Source: Pararhizobium qamdonense (GTDB taxonomy: Bacteria > Pseudomonadota > Alphaproteobacteria > Rhizobiales > Rhizobiaceae). Taken from it: a stretch of DNA of 64,000 nt. Location: the NCBI RefSeq assembly GCF_029277445.1, contig NZ_CP119566.1, forward strand, positions 2,420,001 through 2,484,000, given 5' to 3'. The position numbers and the translations under genes were made by a program. The notes beneath the pieces were generated by a model. It saw nothing but the letters and a program-made list of their open reading frames with translations. It searched no databases and was not told the DNA's origin. Of the stretch, positions 34,404 through 43,437 are shown in pieces (the first letter of the stretch is position 1; every line of letters starts with the position of its first letter).

Positions 34404-34572
34404 ATAGGGAATAGTGAGTAGTGAATAGTGAATAGTGAATAGTGAATAGTGAATAGTGAATAGTGAATAGTGAATAGGAATAAAACTAATCACTACTTAC
34501 TACCCACTACTCACTACTCACTACTCACTACTCACTACTCACTACTCACTACTCACTATTCGCTATTCGCTC
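34402..34572. repeat. Heptanucleotide tandem array with inverted arms, copy B
   Basis: About ten units of GAATAGT (34404-34476) are followed by an A-rich spacer and about eleven units of ACTACTC or ACTATTC (34492-34570). The two arms are complementary with G-T pairs and can form a 70-bp stem. The array runs from the TGA of the permease gene (34401-34403) to the reverse-strand TGA of the glycosyltransferase (34573-34571). It therefore fills the whole space between two convergent stop codons. It is related to the array at 12.8-13.1 kb. Confidence 0.92.
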
Positions 34573-35710
34573 ACTGCGCCACTTCTTCCAGTTCACAGGC
34601 CTTCGTGTCGATCGTCATGGCGTTACCGCGCCAGACGAATGCGCCACTGCCCCAGCTCCGGATCCAGACCAGCGGCAGCATGATGTCGCGCACGAGGATG
34701 GCGGGCAGGGAGAGGAGCGATACGCGCCAGCCCTTGGCCAGGCCAAGGGCCAGTTCCGGCAGGTAGATCGCAGCGGCGACGGCCAAGGCGACGGCAAAGA
34801 CATTGACGCCTGCGAGATGAGCTGCGGCGATTGCAAGGAGGAGGGGCGGCAGCGCGCCGAGCAGAATTTCCGGTGCGAAGAACAGCGGAAAGGTGACGCG
34901 GCGCAGGCGTGCCCATCGTGCCTGGCGCGACCATATGTCATGGCGGGTGCGGCTGCCGAGCGGCTGGTCGAAGGGGGAGGATACAAGATGGACCTTCAAC
35001 CCGAGACGATTGACCAGCTTGGTTGCGGCGGCATCCTCGGCAATCTCGGCGGCGAGCGCTTCAATGCCGTTATGTGAGTCAAGGAGAGGTTTGAACCACA
35101 GCATGCTCTTTCCCTGTGCAAATCCGAGCCCGATCGCTTCGCCGGTATATTGCCAGCGGGCCTGATGCGTGTTCAGGAACATGCATTCGACCTCGGCCCA
35201 GAAACCGTCCGGCCGTGATCCGATCGGCGTCGAGCACACCACACCTGTGTTCTTGCGCCAACCCGCCATGAGGTGAGCCACGTAGTCCTTCGGCATCAGC
35301 ACGTTGGAATCGGCAAGGATCACCCAGTCGTGCCGGGCGGCTTTCCAGCCCTTCACACAGTTGTTGAGTTTTGGATTGGCACTGATCCGGTCGTCGCCGG
35401 TCAGGATGCGCGTGGGAATGCCGTGATTGGCAGCCATCGCCCGGCGTATCTCGCCGATGACAGGATCGCGCGGATTGGCGACGCAAAAGATCAGCTCGTA
35501 ATCGGGCCAGTCGAGCGAAAAGGCGCGCGCGAGCGTATCGGATGTGAATGCTTCTATGCCGCGGGCGGGCACGACGATTGAGACCGGCGGCCGCTTCTGG
35601 ACTGGCGGAGCCGGCTCCCCGCTTGGCGCCATTCGCCAGCCGGCGATGATGATACTGACGACATTGACCAGGATGAGGATTGCGGCCGCAGCGGCCAATG
35701 CGATGATCAT
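34571..35710 (-). CDS. Glycosyltransferase, glucosylceramide synthase-like (GT21)
   Basis: A 379-residue membrane-anchored GT-A enzyme. An N-terminal helix (1-24) precedes PPVSIVVPARGIEAFTSDTL. The GT21/GT2 aspartates lie in LADSNVLMP, and the D-x-D-like and (Q/R)xxRW motif appears as RQARWARL. The C-terminal part has four or so further helices. This set matches the bacterial ceramide glucosyltransferases described in Agrobacterium, which make glucosyl- or galactosyl-lipids for the outer membrane. Acceptor choice cannot be seen. The gene ends at the heptanucleotide array. Confidence 0.82.
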   Translation of the reverse strand: MIIALAAAAAILILVNVVSIIIAGWRMAPSGEPAPPVQKRPPVSIVVPARGIEAFTSDTLARAFSLDWPDYELIFCVANPRDPVIGEIRRAMAANHGIPTRILTGDDRISANPKLNNCVKGWKAARHDWVILADSNVLMPKDYVAHLMAGWRKNTGVVCSTPIGSRPDGFWAEVECMFLNTHQARWQYTGEAIGLGFAQGKSMLWFKPLLDSHNGIEALAAEIAEDAAATKLVNRLGLKVHLVSSPFDQPLGSRTRHDIWSRQARWARLRRVTFPLFFAPEILLGALPPLLLAIAAAHLAGVNVFAVALAVAAAIYLPELALGLAKGWRVSLLSLPAILVRDIMLPLVWIRSWGSGAFVWRGNAMTIDTKACELEEVAQ

Positions 35711-35845
35711 ACACAGTCCCCTTGCTCGCTCAGCTGCTTCTTGACGAATCCGCAGCAGCTGAGCTATCCAGCAACATCATTGTCATATGACGCGCGGATG
35801 ACAGGCGGTGCTTTAAAGAGACGCGTCGCTGGGAAACGAAGCGAG

Positions 35846-35921
35846 CCCCTCACCAGCAAAATCTAACACTTAGCTGAAGCTAAGATGTTGATTTTGCGTC
35901 CTCTCCCGCAAGGGGAGAGGG
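35846..35921. repeat. Composite palindromic repeat (REP-like), copy 3
   Basis: The element begins CCCCTCACC, has the inner inverted repeat AGCAAAATCTAACACTTAGC against GCTAAGATGTTGATTTTGC, and ends with CTCTCCC-GCAA-GGGGAGAGGG. It is nearly identical to the copy at 14.7 kb and ends eight bases from the protease stop. It lies in the gap before the glycosyltransferase gene. Confidence 0.8.
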
Positions 35922-35928
35922 AGGGCCG

Positions 35929-36633
35929 TTAATCCCGCAGGCGCAGCTCATCCGTCTGCATCTGCAAAAAATCCAGGGTCGACAGAAAGCTCATGCCGAG
36001 CAGGCTCTGATCGAGCTTGCCTTCTTCCGTGACCATGGCCTGGATGTTGTTGCGCACGATCGGGCCGATGGCGACTTCGGCGAGGGTTATGGGGGCGGCG
36101 CGGGCTTCGCCGTTGGCGGTGGAGACCCGTTGAGTAAACGCGAGGCCGGCGGGGTTGAGGCCCAGCGTTTGGGCATCCTCGTAGGAGAGCGCGACGCGGC
36201 TGGCGCCGGTATCGACCAGCATCTGGACGGTTTCGCCATTGACGGTGACAGGCGTTTCGAAATGGCCGTTCAGCACCTTGTGCAGCACGACCTCCTGGAT
36301 GCCCTCATTGTCGGTGAAGACGGCGGCGCGGCCGGGAATAAGGCCGGCGACCAGTCGGTTGCCGAAGGATTGCAGGTCGGTGCGGTAGAGATAGCCCGAG
36401 ACAAGAACGAGGATGATCAGCACCCAGATGCCGAACTGGCGCAGCGTCTCGCCGATATTGTGGCGGCGGCTTTGCACGATGCCGGTGGCAAACATCGTGG
36501 CGATGGCGCCGAGCGTCACCAAGCGGCCGAAATCGTCGTTCAACATGCCGAACGTGCGGCCGCTGTCGTGGTTGAGGATGAGAAAGACGAGGCCGACAGC
36601 AAGGATGCCCAGAACAATGGTCAGTCTCGTCAT
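35929..36633 (-). CDS. Clan AA aspartic protease, TIGR02281 family
   Basis: A 234-residue membrane protein with three N-terminal helices (about 4-20, 36-52, 66-83) and a retropepsin-like domain. The catalytic motif VDTGAS includes Asp141, and LLGMSFLSTLDF ends the fold. A single DTGAS motif implies that it works as a dimer. The group is common in alphaproteobacteria but has no defined substrate. Its start overlaps the DUF1289 gene in an ATGA motif. Confidence 0.9.
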   Translation of the reverse strand: MTRLTIVLGILAVGLVFLILNHDSGRTFGMLNDDFGRLVTLGAIATMFATGIVQSRRHNIGETLRQFGIWVLIILVLVSGYLYRTDLQSFGNRLVAGLIPGRAAVFTDNEGIQEVVLHKVLNGHFETPVTVNGETVQMLVDTGASRVALSYEDAQTLGLNPAGLAFTQRVSTANGEARAAPITLAEVAIGPIVRNNIQAMVTEEGKLDQSLLGMSFLSTLDFLQMQTDELRLRD

Positions 36634-36854
36634 TCGCCGGTGACCCTTTCGCGTGCCATACGGGTCCGGCGCGTTTCGCGGCGCGGCTTGCGCTCCAGCG
36701 TTTCCAGCCGGGCGCCGAGGCTCTCCATGATGTCGCGGCGTTCTTGCGGCGTGAACAGCGTCCAGCCGCCGATCTCATCGCGCGTGCGGCCGCAACCGAA
36801 GCAATATCCGGTTTTCATATCGATCGAACAGACGAGAATGCAGGGTGTTTCCAT
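36630..36854 (-). CDS. DUF1289 family small Cys-rich protein
   Basis: A 74-residue protein starting METPCILVCSIDMKTGYCFGC. The four cysteines (5, 9, 18, 21) form the typical C-x3-C-x8-C-x2-C metal site of DUF1289. The following TRDEIGGWTLFTPQERRDIM is also typical, and the C-terminal third is strongly basic. The function is unknown. ATG 36854 was chosen over a TTG 21 bases upstream. It is transcribed with the protease gene, with overlapping stop and start. Confidence 0.9.
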   Translation of the reverse strand: METPCILVCSIDMKTGYCFGCGRTRDEIGGWTLFTPQERRDIMESLGARLETLERKPRRETRRTRMARERVTGE

Positions 36855-36902
36855 CAGGTTCGGTAATCCGGGCAAACAGTTGTTCCAACTTATATCGTCG
36901 TT

Positions 36903-37697
36903 TCAAATTGCCAGCGCAAGGGCCGCGAAAACGGCGATTTCGGTCAATTGTTGTGTGGCACCGATTGTGTCGCCGGTATGGCCGCCGATCTTGCCATCGA
37001 CAATTTGGCTGAAGGCAGGGACCGTGACGGCAAAAGCGGCGATGGCAAGGACGGTGGCCGGCAGCGACGCGCCGGACAAAAGCAGCAGGATTGCGGACGA
37101 CACGACGCCGGAGATCAGCGCGAATGTGACTGCCGATGCCTGCGGTTCGCCGGCTGACGCCGCAACGCCGTCGTGCCGGGCGGGCGGCAGTTTCGACCAG
37201 TGCCAGACCATGGCGGTGCGGCTCAGCGCGGCAGCGGCCAGTACCAGCAATCCCGCACCCGTCGGCGATACCAGCGGCAGCACTGCAGAAAGCGCCGATA
37301 CTCGCAGCCCGAAGGAGAGGATGAGGGCGACGGCACCGTAGGAGCCGATGCGGCTGTCCTTCATGATGACGAGCGCCTTTTCCCGGGTCCTGCCGCCGCC
37401 AAGGCCATCGGCGGTATCGCTGAGGCCGTCCTCGTGCAGGGCGCCGGTGATCAGCGCCTGGACGGCAACTGCGGCGAAGGCAGTGAACAGGGGCGAAACA
37501 TCGAGCGCGCTGAAGACCGACACGATGGCGGCGGCAGGCAGCACGATCAGCAGGCCAGCCAGCGGAAAGGCACGCACGGCGCGGCTGAGGCGGCCATCGA
37601 AATTGACGAAATGACGCTGCGGCATGTGGATCCGGCTGAGAAACGCCACCGAGCGGGCCAGGTCATCGATGAAATCGCGGATATCGAACATGAACAT
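36903..37697 (-). CDS. cobS: Adenosylcobinamide-GDP ribazoletransferase CobS
   Basis: A 264-residue inner-membrane enzyme with about six helices. The conserved loop is ITGALHEDGLSDTADGLGGGR, whose acidic residues bind magnesium. Another conserved block is MKDSRIGSYGAVALI. It joins alpha-ribazole to adenosylcobinamide-GDP, the last assembly step of coenzyme B12. It lies divergent from cobT, whose product prepares the other half-substrate. No clear cobalamin riboswitch was seen in the 170-base gap between them. Confidence 0.95.
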   Translation of the reverse strand: MFMFDIRDFIDDLARSVAFLSRIHMPQRHFVNFDGRLSRAVRAFPLAGLLIVLPAAAIVSVFSALDVSPLFTAFAAVAVQALITGALHEDGLSDTADGLGGGRTREKALVIMKDSRIGSYGAVALILSFGLRVSALSAVLPLVSPTGAGLLVLAAAALSRTAMVWHWSKLPPARHDGVAASAGEPQASAVTFALISGVVSSAILLLLSGASLPATVLAIAAFAVTVPAFSQIVDGKIGGHTGDTIGATQQLTEIAVFAALALAI

Positions 37698-37867
37698 CGT
37701 CCCCCAGACCGGGCCGCCCCCGGCGAATCGGTGTTTTCAAGCCGATCATGCGACGGCGGCACGAACCGGCGCAAACCCCGTTGCCGGATTCATCGCAGCA
37801 CTTTATGAGGAAGCACCTTTGCGAAGCCAAGCTTTGCCGATGACGAGACGATACAAGGATTTACACC

Positions 37868-38884
37868 ATGAGTGCCAGCGGCCTGCCGTTCGACGATTTC
37901 CGTGAATTGCTGCGAAACCTGCCGGGTCCGGACAGTGCGGCGCTGGTGGCCGCGCGCGAGCGCGATGCGCAGCTCACCAAGCCGCCGGGCGCGCTGGGAC
38001 GGCTTGAGGAAATCGCGTTCTGGCTGGCGGCCTGGACCGGCAGGGCGCCGGCCGTCAACCGGCCGCTGGTGGCGATCTTTGCCGGCAATCACGGCGTCAC
38101 CCGCCAGGGCGTCACGCCGTTTCCGTCCTCTGTGACGGCGCAGATGGTGGAGAATTTCGCAGCCGGCGGCGCTGCCATCAACCAGATCTGCGTCAGCCAT
38201 GATCTGGGCCTGAAGGTGTTCGATCTGGCGCTGGAATATCCGACCGGCGATATTACCGAGGAAGCAGCGCTTTCGGAGCGCGATTGCGCGGCAACCATGG
38301 CGTTTGGCATGGAGGCGGTTGCCGGTGGCACCGATCTTCTATGCATCGGCGAAATGGGCATCGGCAATACGACGATCGCGGCCGCGATCAATCTGGCGCT
38401 TTACGGCGGTACCGCCGAGGAATGGGTAGGTCCCGGCACCGGATCGCAGGGCGAGGTTCTCGCCCGCAAGATCGCTGCCGTCGAAAAGGCAGTGACGCTG
38501 CATGGCGACCATCTTTCCGATCCGTTCGAGGTGCTTCGGCGCCTCGGCGGCCGCGAGATTGCCGCGATGGCCGGTGCCATCCTTGCCGCGCGCATGCAGA
38601 AAATTCCTGTCATCATCGACGGCTATGTCGCAACCACGGCGGCGGCGATCCTGAAGGCTGCCAATCCGGCAGCGCTCGATCATTGCCTGATCGGCCATGT
38701 CTCGGCAGAGCCCGGCCATATGAAGGCGATCGAAATGCTCGGCAAGACGCCGCTTCTGGCGCTCGGCATGCGGCTGGGCGAGGGCACGGGCGCAGCGCTG
38801 GCTGCCGGCATCGTCAAGGCGGCGGCTGCCTGCCATTCCGGCATGGCGACCTTTGCGCAGGCCGGCGTCAGCAACAAGAGCTGA
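37868..38884 (+). CDS. cobT: Nicotinate-nucleotide-dimethylbenzimidazole phosphoribosyltransferase
   Basis: A 338-residue enzyme that makes alpha-ribazole phosphate for B12 synthesis. Conserved parts are LTKPPGALGRLEEIA, FAGNHGVTRQGVTPFPS, CIGEMGIGNTTIAAAI and the C-terminal LGMRLGEGTGAALA, whose Glu is the catalytic base in the Salmonella enzyme. The naming follows the Salmonella scheme; in the Pseudomonas denitrificans scheme it is CobU. It is divergent from cobS. Confidence 0.95.
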   Translation: MSASGLPFDDFRELLRNLPGPDSAALVAARERDAQLTKPPGALGRLEEIAFWLAAWTGRAPAVNRPLVAIFAGNHGVTRQGVTPFPSSVTAQMVENFAAGGAAINQICVSHDLGLKVFDLALEYPTGDITEEAALSERDCAATMAFGMEAVAGGTDLLCIGEMGIGNTTIAAAINLALYGGTAEEWVGPGTGSQGEVLARKIAAVEKAVTLHGDHLSDPFEVLRRLGGREIAAMAGAILAARMQKIPVIIDGYVATTAAAILKAANPAALDHCLIGHVSAEPGHMKAIEMLGKTPLLALGMRLGEGTGAALAAGIVKAAAACHSGMATFAQAGVSNKS

Positions 38885-39067
38885 TCTTTCAAAAGTTGCC
38901 TGCGATGGTGGGTCACGCCGGGGCTTGATAGGCCAGGGCTTCTCACCTATTCGGGAGCGGCGATCCATTCGAATGATGGTGGCCCGTCCTGTCCGTATTC
39001 ACGGTGCATTCAGGCTGATGTCAGTATCGCGTGTTCCTTGCGGCGGTGTAGAGAGCAAGGAGCGAGC

Positions 39068-39484
39068 ATGTATCTGAACGAGGACTATCGTGGAATGGCC
39101 AGTGAGAAGCCGGTAAAAAAGCAGACGGGAATCCGGCATTTCTTTGCGGCTGCCACCTATTCCTTCGGCGGTGCCAAGCGGCTGCTCGGCGAAGCGGCGT
39201 TTCGCCATGAGCTCGGCGCCTTTGCCATCGCGATGGTCGCATTTGCCGTGACGGGTGCAACCCTGTTCCAGTATGTCGCGGCCTTCGTGTTGTTCCTGCT
39301 GATGATCGCATTCGAGGCGCTGAATACGGCGATCGAGGAAATCGTCGATCGCGTTTCGCCGGAAATTTCAGAAATGGGCAAAAATGCCAAGGATCTGGGC
39401 TCGCTCGCCTGCCTGTGCATGATCCTCGCCAATGCGGGCTATGTCGCCTATGTCGTGGTTCTCTCCCATCTCTTCGGTATTTGA
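39068..39484 (+). CDS. dgkA: Diacylglycerol kinase
   Basis: A 138-residue inner-membrane kinase with three predicted helices. The catalytic signature is [21 protein letters not shown], near residues 83-105, with the metal-binding Glu in EALNTAIE. It phosphorylates diacylglycerol released by periplasmic glucan or lipid A modification. ATG 39068 has AAGGAG at five bases; the N-terminal 20 residues extend beyond the E. coli protein. No neighbouring gene suggests an operon. Confidence 0.92.
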   Translation: MYLNEDYRGMASEKPVKKQTGIRHFFAAATYSFGGAKRLLGEAAFRHELGAFAIAMVAFAVTGATLFQYVAAFVLFLLMIAFEALNTAIEEIVDRVSPEISEMGKNAKDLGSLACLCMILANAGYVAYVVVLSHLFGI

Positions 39485-39609
39485 AAATGGCCTGTGCTGC
39501 TTTTATTCCCTCTTCAACAGTCAAATTTAATTGAGTGATTTCTTTCTTTCCTGACGCTCATCAAAGTTGACGGAAATATCAGGATTATATACCGGGGCCG
39601 CCGGACAAG

Positions 39610-40659
39610 ATGGTCCGCAGAAAACTCGGAGTGGTTTCCATGACAATTTCCTTCTTAGGTTCAGCAGGCGCGATGGCGCTCGCGGCCCTTTTCGCCGGCA
39701 CGGGCGCGACCGTTGCGCTCGCTCAGGACGATATCGGCATCGTCGTCTATAATGCGCAGCACGAAAGCCTCGGCGTCGCCTGGGCCGAAGCCTTTACCAA
39801 GGAAACCGGTATCAAGGTGACGCTGCGCAAGGGCAGCGATATGGAATTCGCCAACCAGATCGTCCAGGAAGGGGCCGCATCGCCGGCCGACGTGTTCCTG
39901 ACGGAAAATTCGCCGGCCATGTCGCTTGTGGATGGCGCCGGGCTGTTCGAGCCGGTCGCCGCCGATACGCTGGCGCAGGTGCCCGAGAATTTCCGCCCGT
40001 CGAACGGCCATTGGACCGGCGTTGCCGCCCGCTCCACTGTGTTTGCCTATGACAAGACCAAGCTGACCGAAGACAAGCTGCCGAAGTCGATGCTGGATCT
40101 GGCCGATCCGAGCTGGAAGGGCCGCTGGGCCGCTTCGCCGTCCGGCGCCGACTTCCAGGCGATCGTCAGCGCGCTTCTGTCGCTGAAGGGTGAAGAGGCG
40201 ACGGCCTCCTGGCTGAAGGCGATGAAGGAAAACTTTACCGCCTACAAGGGAAATTCGACGGCGATGAAGGCCGTCAATGCCGGGGAAGTCGAAGGGGCGG
40301 TGATCTATCACTACTACTATTTCGGCGATCAGGCGAAGACCGGCGAAAACAGCAGGAATGTCGCGCTGCATTTCTTCAAGAACGAAGATCCCGGTGCCTT
40401 CGTCAGCATTTCCGGCGGCGGCGTGCTCGCGTCCAGCCAGCACAAGGAGAATGCCCAGAAATTCCTCGCCTGGATCACCGGCAAGGGCGGGCAGGGCATC
40501 CTGCGCGATGGTACCTCGTTCGAATATGCCGTCGGCAATGGCGAAGCCTCCAACAAGGCCCTGCCGGCTCTCTCCGAGCTGCAGTACCCGAAGGTCGATC
40601 CGGCCACGCTCAACAGCGCAAAAGTCACAGACCTGATGACGGACGCCGGTCTGCTGTGA
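39610..40659 (+). CDS. fbpA: Ferric iron ABC transporter substrate-binding protein
   Basis: A 349-residue periplasmic protein of the FbpA/FutA type. The signal peptide spans about residues 1-38 (VRRKLGVV then a hydrophobic core and AQD). IVVYNAQHESLGVAWAEAFTKE is the typical start of the mature protein. The tyrosine cluster IYHYYYFGDQ supplies iron-binding ligands, and NEDPGAFVSISGGGVL marks the hinge. It binds Fe3+ without a siderophore. Start 39610 is preferred because it supplies the basic n-region; ATG 39640 has a better ribosome-binding site. A strong hairpin separates it from the permease gene. Confidence 0.92.
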   Translation: MVRRKLGVVSMTISFLGSAGAMALAALFAGTGATVALAQDDIGIVVYNAQHESLGVAWAEAFTKETGIKVTLRKGSDMEFANQIVQEGAASPADVFLTENSPAMSLVDGAGLFEPVAADTLAQVPENFRPSNGHWTGVAARSTVFAYDKTKLTEDKLPKSMLDLADPSWKGRWAASPSGADFQAIVSALLSLKGEEATASWLKAMKENFTAYKGNSTAMKAVNAGEVEGAVIYHYYYFGDQAKTGENSRNVALHFFKNEDPGAFVSISGGGVLASSQHKENAQKFLAWITGKGGQGILRDGTSFEYAVGNGEASNKALPALSELQYPKVDPATLNSAKVTDLMTDAGLL

Positions 40660-40721
40660 TAGGCAGAGGCTAAACCTGATCGGAACGCTCCGGTTAGGTA
40701 TCGTCATTCCGGACTACCGGT

Positions 40722-40764
40722 GACATTCGCAGCCGCTCGATCCGGGCGGCTGCGAATGTCGTTT
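40722..40764 (+). terminator. Strong intercistronic hairpin between fbpA and fbpB
   Basis: The arms at 40722-40736 and 40746-40760 are perfectly complementary over 15 bp, with a 9-base loop and GTTTT following. It lies directly before the fbpB start and could act as an attenuator that allows partial read-through. Confidence 0.75.
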
Positions 40765-40768
40765 TGGT

Positions 40769-42376
40769 TTGAAAGCAGAAATTTTGAGCGCCACCGCGTT
40801 TCCTGCCGAGCCCGCCTCCGCCTTGCGCCGGCTGATCATCGCCGCCAAGGGACGGTCCAGGGTTCCCTATCTCGTCGTCACGATCGTTGCCGCCTTCGTG
40901 TCGCTGGTCAGCCTCGTGCCGCTGGGCTTCATTGCCTGGATTTCGGTGCAGACCGGCTGGGAAACCGCCACGAAACTGATTTTTCGCGGCCGTGTCGGTG
41001 AGTTGCTGGTCAATACGGCGCTGCTGGAACTGTGCACATTGCCGATCACCATCGCGATGTCCGTCGCGCTTGCCTGGCTGACCGAGCGCACCGACCTGCC
41101 CGGTGCGAGGCTCTGGTCGATGCTGGCCGTGGCGCCGCTTGCCGTGCCGGCCTTCGTACACAGCTATGCCTGGATCAGCCTGGTGCCGGGCCTGCATGGC
41201 CTGACCGGCGGCGTGCTGGTATCAGTTCTCGCCTATTTCCCGTTTCTCTATCTGCCGGTGGCGGCACAGTTGCGCCGTCTCGACCCGGCGATCGAGGATG
41301 CGGCGGCGTCGCTTGGCCTCAACCCGTGGCAGGTGTTTTTCCGCGCCGTGCTGCCGCAGCTGCGGCTGGCGATCTGTGGCGGCTCGCTTCTGGTGGGCCT
41401 GCATCTTCTGGCCGAATACGGGCTCTATGTGATGATCCGGTTCGACACGTTTTCCACCGCGATCGTCGATCAGTTCCAGTCGGCCTTCAACGGCCCGGCG
41501 GCGAATATGCTGGCCGGCGTGCTGGTATCGTGCTGCCTGCTGCTTCTGGTCATCGAGGCGGTGGCGCGCGGCGGCGAGCGGTATGCGCGGGTGGGGTCCG
41601 GCGCGGCTCGGCCGGCCGACAAACGCCGGCTCGGGCGCATGCTTGTCCCGGCCCTCGCGCTCAATGCGGCAACGGCTGCCCTTGCGATCGGCGTGCCGTT
41701 CGTGACGCTGACGCGCTGGCTCTATATCGGCGGCGGCGACATCTGGCGGATCGATCTTGTCGGCGGCGCGTTCGGGCAGACGGTGCTTTTGGCCATTGCC
41801 GGCGGCATGCTCGCGACGATCGCGGCGGCCCCCATGGCATGGCTGTCGGTGCGCGCGCCGGGGCGGCTGCAGCGGGTGCTGGAAGCGTGCCACTATTATG
41901 TCGGCTCGCTGCCCGGCGTCGTGGTGGCGCTGGCGCTGGTGACGATCACGGTGCGGCTGGTGCTGCCGCTCTACCAGACATTCGCGACGCTGTTTCTTGC
42001 CTATATCATGCTGTTTCTGCCGCGTGCCATGGTCGGGTTGCGCACCAGCATCGCGCAGGCGCCGGTCGAGCTCGAGCGGGCCGCCATGGCGCTTGGCCGC
42101 ACGCCGTTTCAGGCGGTGCGCCAGACGACGATGCGGCTGGCAGCGCCCGGCATTGCCGCCAGCACCGCGCTGGTGGCGCTCGGCATTACCAACGAGCTGA
42201 CGGCAACGCTGATGCTGTCGCCCACCGGCGTCGAGACGCTGGCGACGAAATTCTGGTCGCTGACCAGCGAGATCGACTATGTGGCGGCGGCACCCTATGC
42301 GGTGATGATGGTGCTTCTGTCCCTGCCGCTCACCTTCCTCCTTTACGTGCAATCCAGACGGGCAACCGGACAATGA
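40769..42376 (+). CDS. fbpB: Ferric iron ABC transporter permease
   Basis: A 535-residue protein of about 12 helices, made of two fused permease halves, as is usual for FbpB/SfuB. Each half has an EAA loop: [20 protein letters not shown] in the first and [20 protein letters not shown] in the second. The start is uncertain, because no ATG with a ribosome-binding site lies near; TTG at 40769 and 40784 are both possible, and the weak start may help set low expression. It overlaps fbpC by an ATGA. Confidence 0.92.
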   Translation: MKAEILSATAFPAEPASALRRLIIAAKGRSRVPYLVVTIVAAFVSLVSLVPLGFIAWISVQTGWETATKLIFRGRVGELLVNTALLELCTLPITIAMSVALAWLTERTDLPGARLWSMLAVAPLAVPAFVHSYAWISLVPGLHGLTGGVLVSVLAYFPFLYLPVAAQLRRLDPAIEDAAASLGLNPWQVFFRAVLPQLRLAICGGSLLVGLHLLAEYGLYVMIRFDTFSTAIVDQFQSAFNGPAANMLAGVLVSCCLLLLVIEAVARGGERYARVGSGAARPADKRRLGRMLVPALALNAATAALAIGVPFVTLTRWLYIGGGDIWRIDLVGGAFGQTVLLAIAGGMLATIAAAPMAWLSVRAPGRLQRVLEACHYYVGSLPGVVVALALVTITVRLVLPLYQTFATLFLAYIMLFLPRAMVGLRTSIAQAPVELERAAMALGRTPFQAVRQTTMRLAAPGIAASTALVALGITNELTATLMLSPTGVETLATKFWSLTSEIDYVAAAPYAVMMVLLSLPLTFLLYVQSRRATGQ

Positions 42377-43431
42377 CGTTTCTGACACTCGATGCCATCA
42401 GCAAATCCTACGGCCCGACGGTGGCGCTCGACGCCATCGGCATGAACATTGCTGCGGGCGGGCGAACGGCGATCGTCGGGCCGTCCGGATCCGGCAAGAC
42501 GACGCTGTTGCGCATCATCGCCGGTTTCGAGACGCCCGATAGCGGCTCGCTGGTGCTCGACGGCAAGATGCTTGCCGGTCCCGGCACATTGGTTCCTGCG
42601 CACCGGCGCGGCATCGGCATCGTGTCCCAGGATGGCGCGCTGTTTCCGCATCTGACAGTTGCCGACAATATCGGCTTCGGATTGCCGAAGAATGCGCCGG
42701 GGCGCAGCCAGCGGGTCACCGAGCTGATGGAGATGGTGGAGCTTGACGGCGTGATGGCCTCGCGGCGGCCGCATCAGCTCTCCGGCGGACAGCAGCAGCG
42801 GGTGGCGCTCGCCAGGGCGCTGGCGCTGAAACCCCGGCTGATGCTGCTCGACGAACCGTTTTCGGCGCTGGATACCGGGCTTCGCGATACATTGCGGCGG
42901 GCGGTGGCGCGCGTGCTGAGGGCGGCGGGAACGACGGCGATCCTGGTGACGCATGACCAGGCCGAGGCTTTGTCCTTTGCCGATCAGGTGGCCGTGTTGC
43001 GGCAGGGCAGGCTCGTGCAGTTCGGCTCGCCCCGCGCCCTTTACGGCAAGCCGAAAGACCGGGAAACGGCGACCTTTCTCGGCGAGGCCATCCTGCTGGA
43101 TGCGAGCATTGCCTCCGGGCGGGCGCAATGCGCTCTGGGATCTCTGGCGGTCGAAGCGGGGCTGAAATCAGGCAAGGCGACCGTGATGCTGCGGCCCGAG
43201 CAGATCCGGCTGAAGACCGCCGCCACTGGAACCAAGATAGAGGGCCCGTTCGGGCGCGTCGATGACGTCGAGTTCGGCGGCGGCAACTGCATGGTTCTCG
43301 TGCGCATCGATCGCAGTGATCGGGCCATGCCCGACTTCCTGTCGATCAAATGCGTCGGCGCCGACATTCCCGAGCCCGGCGATCTCGTCGGGATCAGCGT
43401 GCAGGGCATGGCGCATGTTCTGCCGGACTGA
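42373..43431 (+). CDS. fbpC: Ferric iron ABC transporter ATP-binding protein
   Basis: A 352-residue ABC ATPase. Walker A is GPSGSGKT (about 36-43), the signature [15 protein letters not shown] and Walker B LMLLDEP, with the H-loop VTHDQAEAL. The C-terminal TOBE region (about 240-352) includes [11 protein letters not shown]. It drives FbpB. ATG 42373 overlaps the fbpB stop. The open frame extends far upstream in fbpB sequence, but that is a shadow. The gene converges on the histidine kinase gene with a six-base gap and no clear terminator. Confidence 0.93.
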   Translation: MTFLTLDAISKSYGPTVALDAIGMNIAAGGRTAIVGPSGSGKTTLLRIIAGFETPDSGSLVLDGKMLAGPGTLVPAHRRGIGIVSQDGALFPHLTVADNIGFGLPKNAPGRSQRVTELMEMVELDGVMASRRPHQLSGGQQQRVALARALALKPRLMLLDEPFSALDTGLRDTLRRAVARVLRAAGTTAILVTHDQAEALSFADQVAVLRQGRLVQFGSPRALYGKPKDRETATFLGEAILLDASIASGRAQCALGSLAVEAGLKSGKATVMLRPEQIRLKTAATGTKIEGPFGRVDDVEFGGGNCMVLVRIDRSDRAMPDFLSIKCVGADIPEPGDLVGISVQGMAHVLPD

Positions 43432-43437
43432 CATTTT

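Noticed and set aside
37698-37867. Cobalamin riboswitch between cobS and cobT
   Set aside because: The gap is short and I could not find a B12-box-like core or the usual multi-stem layout. A covariance search would decide.
39485-39609. Iron-regulator (Irr or RirA) box before fbpA
   Set aside because: Partial matches such as TCAAATTTAATTGA exist but none fit the known boxes well enough to report.
41032-42372. Long upstream extension of the fbpC frame
   Set aside because: It lies in a second frame of fbpB and lacks domain similarity; fbpC begins at the ATGA overlap at 42373.
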